A program made the position numbers and the translations under genes. Below the pieces are notes generated by a model. That model did no database searches, was not told where the DNA came from, and was given only the letters and a program-made list of their open reading frames with translations. Of a stretch of DNA of 64,000 nt, positions 58,424 to 64,000 are shown piece after piece (position 1 is the stretch's first letter; each line of letters opens with the position of its first letter). The DNA is taken from positions 69,823,941 to 69,887,940 of the forward strand of contig JBCFYV010011172.1 of assembly GCA_039000515.1 (NCBI GenBank). Direction: 5' to 3'. The DNA is from Timema cristinae. Its lineage: Eukaryota; Arthropoda; Insecta; Phasmatodea; Timematidae.

Positions 58424-58425
58424 AT

Positions 58426-59039
58426 TGTAACGTTCTGGATTTACGTTACCGCGATGGGCGCCTATTGAAAAATTATGATTAATACACTTTTCATTTTGAC
58501 ATGTTTTTTTATTGCTGAATCAGTTTAATTAATGCGAAAATAGATCATGTTGAACTATACGCGGGCTAGCGCGGACAGGTGTTGCTAGACGCCAAACTCC
58601 CAACTGAACACTGCCAACTGAACACTCACAACTAACCACTGCCTTTATGTTGCACCATCCCTTGTATATATTCCTTGGTCATGGAAGCTTCGAGAAGGTT
58701 TAGTTTAGAAAAACAAAATACAAGACAAAAACATCTCTGTGCTACTCGAAGCTTCGAGAGCCGGAAAAAGACTCAAGTTACATTTTAAAATCTCTCTTCG
58801 AACCATCGAGAAGAGGAAGTTATTATTTGAAATATATATATATTGTCAAACTGACTTGGCTGGTGTCACGTGCGTGACGTCACCGTTCAATGGCTTTTGC
58901 CTTCTTAGAAGAAGAAGTGCTTTAAGCGCCATTTAATATACTACATAATTTAAATGAAATAAGATACGTTTATAAAATTAGGACGATATTATTGTCAATG
59001 CTTTCACATACTTTTCAGGGGCAAATCAGTTACATTACA
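58426..59039 (-). repeat. 5' LTR of the gypsy element (614 bp) with HSE-TATA promoter
   Basis: This LTR appears identical to the 51,680-52,293 copy. In the direction of transcription (minus strand), a CRE-like TGACGTCA (58,875-58,882) is followed by an inverted GAA/TTC block (58,748-58,755), an extended array GAAGCTTCGAGAAGGTTT (58,684-58,701) and a TATATA box (58,665-58,670). The array is alternating GAA and TTC with 2-bp gaps, the classical heat-shock element layout. TTAGTT- and TCAGTT-type initiators follow 35-50 bp downstream of the TATA box. A 65-codon open frame on the plus strand in each LTR is not considered a gene. Confidence 0.85.
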
Positions 59040-59043
59040 AGTA

Positions 59044-59846
59044 CACGTGGTGAAATGTAAAAGGAAGTGTGTGTACAATAACTAGATTGTTTATTTTCGT
59101 TTCATTTGCGCAAGAAATCAAACAAATTACTAGAGTGTAACAAATCTCTGAAGTTGGTGTCAATATGGACTAATTCAGTGGTGAGGCCGAGCCAACTCTT
59201 CAACTATAAATTATTATATATTTTTTTTTTTGTTTCTCCTATAAAATAAGAATTCGTTTACTTTCAGAAAGACAGACTAATGTAGAGAATTAATTATCAT
59301 TTCATTTTATGTCTAATTATTAATTTTTTTATTATTATATATATTTTTTTGTTTTGTTTTGTCTCAACAATACTGTTCTATACTTTGTTAACTTAGATCT
59401 ATATTTACCCGGAATTCCTTAGGTAGGTTTGGGATGTGGTAAAGTGGAAAACAATAATAAATCCACAAAAGTGCCAACAATTGTTATTTTATGCATTTAT
59501 TTTTTTATTGTCTAAATTACATTTTGTTTCAACAAACCATTTTATCTGAATTGTTCATGTTTTTAGTTTTAAGTTTACCCAGTGGTCTCGAGTATTGAGA
59601 GTCGTAGTGCCAATGATTGAATTAACCGAGGCAAAATTTCTTTTTTTTTCTTGTAATTATTATTTTTTTCTCCTAGATACTAGGGGTGGCGCCCAACAAT
59701 AACACCGTCCTTATACATCTTGATGTTAACTATTGTTGTTATGTTAACAAGATGCAGAGGACAATAATATTAGACACAATCAATATAAATAAGTTATACA
59801 ATATATATAAAAGGTTACAACAATATATATATATTGTTTTATTACA
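59044..59846. other. Right part of the unidentified insert
   Basis: Very AT-rich, with T-runs and TA-repeats near the hAT junction (59,795-59,835). No family is recognised. It continues the sequence at 50,962-51,675 across the gypsy element. Confidence 0.5.
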
Positions 59847-59850
59847 GCAT

Positions 59851-60866
59851 AGCAATGTACAAAATAGCCATTTGGATATATTTGTTTTATTAATGATTGA
59901 ACACCATTATTTTTTCCACTCATAACGGCTGCACCATCATAATTTTGTGCAATTAATTTGTGTGATGGAATATTTAATTTAGTTTGAAGTTCTTCTAGTA
60001 TGACTTTGGATAAAATTTGTTCTGTATATCCAGATGGTTTAATAAAAGACCAAAATCGTTCACAAATTTGCCCATCAAAAACGTATCTAATTATAATTAT
60101 CATTTGTTGTTGATTGGAAAAATCAGTAGTTTCATCAGCTTCGGCTGCAATAAAATTTGCTGAATTTATCTGGGTCTTTACTTCATTTTGCTAAACTTGA
60201 AACATTGAATCCAAAAGTTCATTTTGGATAGTTTTGGAGGTACCTTTAAATACATTTGATTCTTTCAAATGCAATGCAAGAGCAGAATCTAGGTCGGTTG
60301 CAAAATCAATTAAATCTAAGTAAATACCACAATTATCAGAAGTAACCCTCTCATCATGACCACGTAAAGCTAATTCAAAAGCCCCACAGAATTTAATACA
60401 CATTATTAAGCGACGTAAAATGTATCTGTTGTTGTCAACGTTTTCATTGTGATTTTGTTTTTGTTGAACATACGCACTACTTAATTGCTCCCGAATATCT
60501 ATTTTCCCAACACATTGTAGTCCACTGCTGAATTTAAATGATTTAATGATAGCTCATGCTTCTTATATCTTTCTGATAAATTTTTAAATCAGAAAAACCA
60601 CCTTTAATCCATGTAGAAGATTCTTCCTTTGAAAGCAAACAAAAGAAAAAAAATAATTTGTTAGTCACTTCACACCCGCACATCCACTTATATTTATCAT
60701 AAATGTTTTTATTAAAATGTCTATGATAGGCACGTGATTTATTCGAGGAAGAACAGTCTATATTTAAAATTGGCATCGGCCTGCCTTTATTCTTAATTAA
60801 AAGCTTTTCATCAAAACTAATGTTATTATGAATAATGTACTGCACAGAATTAATTTCGGAATTCAT
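59851..60866 (-). pseudogene. ZMYM1-like hAT transposase, N-terminal half
   Basis: From ATG 60,866 the minus strand gives an N-terminal leader, then a TTF-type zinc-finger region (WMCGCEVTNKLFFFFCLLS, then SSTWIKGGFSDL). After frame changes it gives KKHELSLNHL, then FCGAFELALRGHDE, YLDLIDFATDLDSALALHLK (DUF4371) and the catalytic region AAEADETTDFSNQQQMIIII. It continues YDGAAVMSGKNNGVQSLIKQ and stops abruptly at YFVHCYA, at the insertion point. The rest of the protein resumes at 50,961. At least three stops or shifts are present, so the gene is dead. Confidence 0.88.
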
Positions 60867-61084
60867 TTTTTAAACACTTAAACCGTTGAACGAAGAACTA
60901 TAATATATTAGTCAACAGTTATATTAAACATTCGCGCGCGATTGACTAGTGACAAAACACTTTGGTTAACTGTTCTTCAGTGATGGACTGAAAGTGTGAA
61001 GCTTGGCCTTGAACTGACTGACAAGTATTCGGCTACTTTACAATGGATGGGGATGCGAGCAGCAAGAGAAAAAAATGTGTCCTT

Positions 61085-61885
61085 TCTACGGCTGGTATGA
61101 CACTATCCTATTTTTCTTCGATCAAAGACATAACACATTTCTTTGATCAAATATAATTGATGATAAAATATTTGATGCCGTCTTTGATAAAAGATGTGTT
61201 ATCACATTTCTTTCAAAGTTTCTACAATTACAGTATTGTGTTATTTCTAAAATGAGTTCAAATGGTTTAATTTTATGTGCAGTGACTGTGAGTGAGAATG
61301 TGCTAATTTCTTTGCTGTTAAAGTGAAAAGAAAACCTGCGAAACATAAAAAAGAATTAATAAAAAATAAACATTTACGTCCATCACCCACACACCAGCTT
61401 AATCAATTTGTACAAAAATATTGTCCAATCTTCCCTCTCTTTTCTCTTAGTAATTTTTAAGCATTTAAACAAATTACAAAGCTATCCATTGACAAAGCGA
61501 CCCCAAATTTTTCTAAATCTTTAAAGTGATTATGTTGTTAGTCTATTTTTTTAATTCTTAATATTGAATTTTATATTTAGATGCTATTTATTTATTAATA
61601 AATAATTATTAAATATTTCATTTGAACTATTACATTTTTAAACACTAAAAATACATTTTGTTGAAAAGTGCCCCTAGGATATTTGCGCCCTAAATTCATT
61701 TCTATTATTAACTGTCTCTCGCACCCAGGTTAATCTTTCAGTTGCCATTTTCTTTAATAAAAGCCTAGAGTATGTTCTATAGCGTAAATCTTTGAACAAA
61801 TATTTCCTTTGATAAAAGATATTGGACGATTTGTTAAAGTTACATAACATTTCTTTAACAAAGAAATGTGACCGTGTAATACCGC
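61085..61885. mobile_element. Possible MITE with degraded inverted ends
   Basis: The left end GGTATGACACTATCC...CTTCGATCAAAGACATAACA and the right end, inverted, GGTATTACACGGTCACATTT then CTTTGTTAAAGAAATGTTAT correspond imperfectly, and both are rich in CTTTGAT(C/A)AAAG-like palindromes. It lies in the 5' flank of the hAT transposase gene and no target duplication was established. Confidence 0.4.
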
Positions 61886-62277
61886 TCTCCCAGTGATCCC
61901 TTGCCCTTCAGTGACGTGCAAGACAAGACACCTCTATCTCCAAGCTTCTAATCGCAGGGGAACACTCAAATATTGCCCCACTTGAGTGTTGCGCAGAGCT
62001 GTTCTGAGAATCGTGTCCCTTCCCTCGCCTTCCTCTTGTCCACCATGACTTGGAGAACATTCACTACTTTGCCCCGATCGGGAAGCTAGTTGCTTCGTTT
62101 GGAGGTCTTTGCTCAGCAATTTTAAATGTCATAATTATTTTAAGAAAAACTAGAAAAAAGGTTTATTTAATTCTAATATTTCCCTTGTTTATATAGCTTA
62201 TAGTTGTTTGTATGAATAACTTGGTGTTTAGGTGGGAGGGCACGTTCCCTTGTGCCCTTTAGAACGAGCCGCCACTG
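61886..62277 (-). other. 5' flank and right end of the ZMYM1-like hAT
   Basis: A more GC-balanced stretch (61,900-62,110) precedes the terminal repeat. A 61-codon minus-strand open frame there has no recognisable domain. Confidence 0.5.
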
Positions 62278-62285
62278 CCAACGAG
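62278..62285 (+). repeat. Right 8-bp target duplication of the ZMYM1-like hAT
   Basis: CCAACGAG is identical to 49,780-49,787. Confidence 0.95.
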
Positions 62286-63020
62286 TAGCCAGCATTAAGT
62301 AATACATCAAATCGTAGTATAACAAAAACATTTTGAAATTAGCACTGGTTCTTTTTACCATCTGTAGCTTGTATGATCATGACAGGCGACTCATATTGCT
62401 AGTGAGTTTTCCCTCATAAAATTTCAAAACTAACATAGTTTTTTATATTATGGTTTGTAACTTATCTCACATGTTTTAAAAACCAGTGGATATGTTAATA
62501 TTAATTAACATATATAATATGGACAAATAATAATAATAATAATAATGAAAATAATGTGGAAAAATGCCAGTTCTGGGCATATCTGGACCAGTTATGGCCA
62601 GGTATGATTTTTCTACATGGGAAGAATAATTTACGTATTTTGACCAAAATTGTTTATGTCATAAAAACTGCAAAAATACTTAACTTACATTTCTTTCCGG
62701 CTACCCTTATTGTGAATCATCAAATGAGATGCTATCTCACAACAGATATGTATGCCTATATATTAGCTTAAACATTTAAGAAGATAATGAAAATAGCTAT
62801 CTTGAAAATAACAACTGAGCTAGTATTTGAAACAAGCTTATTAATACTATTTAGACAGTGTTTAAAAATGTAGTAAAAAGTATTTCTGCAAATATTATAT
62901 TTTCACTGTTTCAACCGTAACTTGACAAATTAATTTTGTTTTTTTTATCTGTGATTAACGTGAGATGTGTGTTACTTTATTTGATCTATGGAGATCTGAT
63001 TTGCTTTTGTTTCATTACAG
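62286..63020 (+). promoter_or_regulatory. Upstream region of PSMA7, probable leader intron
   Basis: A good 3' splice site (TTTTGTTTCATTACAG) ends at 63,020, so the start codon is probably reached from an upstream non-coding exon that I cannot locate. No clear TATA or CpG patch is seen. A short (AAT)n run is at about 62,525. Confidence 0.45.
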
Positions 63021-63038
63021 AGCATAAATACTTTATGA

Positions 63039-64000
<962 letters not shown>

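Larger units (their letters stand above)
51680..59039 (-). mobile_element. Ty3/gypsy-type LTR retrotransposon, Gag-bearing, pol core missing (7,360 bp)
   Basis: Two matching 614-bp LTRs are flanked by AGTA duplications. On the minus strand the order is: 5' LTR, a leader with a 25-bp tandem array, a coiled-coil Gag (57,783-55,874), a short remnant with the integrase C-terminus (55,720-55,295), then 3 kb without genes before the 3' LTR. A gypsy pol (protease, reverse transcriptase, RNase H, integrase) needs about 3 kb, and only about 0.6 kb is present between Gag and the integrase end. It is therefore a non-autonomous derivative. LTR identity points to very recent insertion. Confidence 0.92.
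50962..59846. mobile_element. Unidentified ~1.5-kb insert in the hAT gene, itself split by the gypsy element
   Basis: The hAT frame stops at ...HCYA on one side and restarts at AHQ on the other, with GCAT at both borders (50,958-50,961 and 59,847-59,850), a possible 4-bp duplication. Once the gypsy element (51,680-59,039) is removed, 718 + about 803 bp remain. No ORF or known motif is visible. A possible inverted pair is ATGACGTTATTTGCCACCCT at 50,963 and AGGGGTGGC...CAATAAC near 59,690, but the match is imperfect. Confidence 0.6.
49788..62277 (-). mobile_element. hAT transposon (ZMYM1/DUF4371-type), expanded by nested insertions
   Basis: Terminal inverted repeats of 14 bp are perfect (CAGTGGCGGCTCGT at 49,788; ACGAGCCGCCACTG ending at 62,277) and are flanked by perfect 8-bp duplications. 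The next ~20 bp inside also correspond loosely (GGGAGGGCAC on both sides). The transposase gene is on the minus strand, with its N-terminal half near 60 kb and its C-terminal half near 50 kb, because an 8.9-kb insertion (50,962-59,846) separates them. Without the inserts the element would be about 3.6 kb. Confidence 0.93.

Noticed and set aside
57906..58424. Overlapping ORFs of up to 153 codons on both strands
   Set aside because: They are generated by the 25-bp leader tandem array, which is open in several frames.
62556..62771. 71-codon ORF upstream of PSMA7
   Set aside because: No recognisable motif; it lies in the presumed leader intron region and is not joined in frame to the PSMA7 start.

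Overview
This window is AT-rich nuclear DNA of an animal, most likely an insect and possibly a hemipteran. That reading rests on spliced genes with GT-AG introns, arthropod-style transposable elements (hAT, PIF/Harbinger, Penelope-like, Ty3/gypsy) and tRNA-derived SINEs. The species cannot be fixed from the sequence. There is no bacterial operon structure and no CRISPR array.

Two conserved host genes are visible, both on the plus strand. Five coding exons of the 3' part of SETD2/Set2 (H3K36 methyltransferase) lie between 1,681 and 31,439. They carry a WW domain, an acidic linker and a two-exon SRI domain, and are spread over introns of up to 14.7 kb. The first coding exon of the proteasome subunit alpha-4 gene (PSMA7) is at 63,063-63,164 and the rest of that gene is outside the window. 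Between them, at about 35.0-37.4 kb, is a spliced gene derived from an IS630/Tc1-like (DDE_3) transposase. It keeps its N-terminal HTH exons and its acidic C-terminal exon but lacks the catalytic core.

Nearly everything else is mobile DNA. SETD2 introns hold SINE families (here A, B, C), two related families of non-autonomous hAT elements with 8-bp target duplications (one copy nested in another), a 5'-truncated Penelope-like GIY-YIG ORF (19.4-20.3 kb) and a Harbinger element (20.6-24.5 kb). In the Harbinger element the nuclease and MADF genes are interlocked: on opposite strands, each has an exon inside the other's intron.

From 38 to 62.3 kb there is a transposon graveyard. It contains LINE ends, a hAT transposase gene split by a 1.26-kb hAT MITE, a 3.26-kb BED-zinc-finger transposon with 5-bp target duplications inserted into a Cys-rich-tail gene relic, a ZBED5-like relic, and a three-layer nest. 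In the nest, a ZMYM1-like hAT (49,788-62,277, perfect 8-bp TSD) was split by an unidentified 1.5-kb insert, which was itself split by a 7.36-kb gypsy element. That gypsy has apparently identical 614-bp LTRs, encodes Gag, has almost no pol, and carries heat-shock-element-like motifs just upstream of a TATA box in the LTR. It is the most interesting object in the window.

Single-base frameshifts occur in almost every long reading frame, including the otherwise conserved SETD2 WW exon. Some may be assembly errors at homopolymers rather than real decay.
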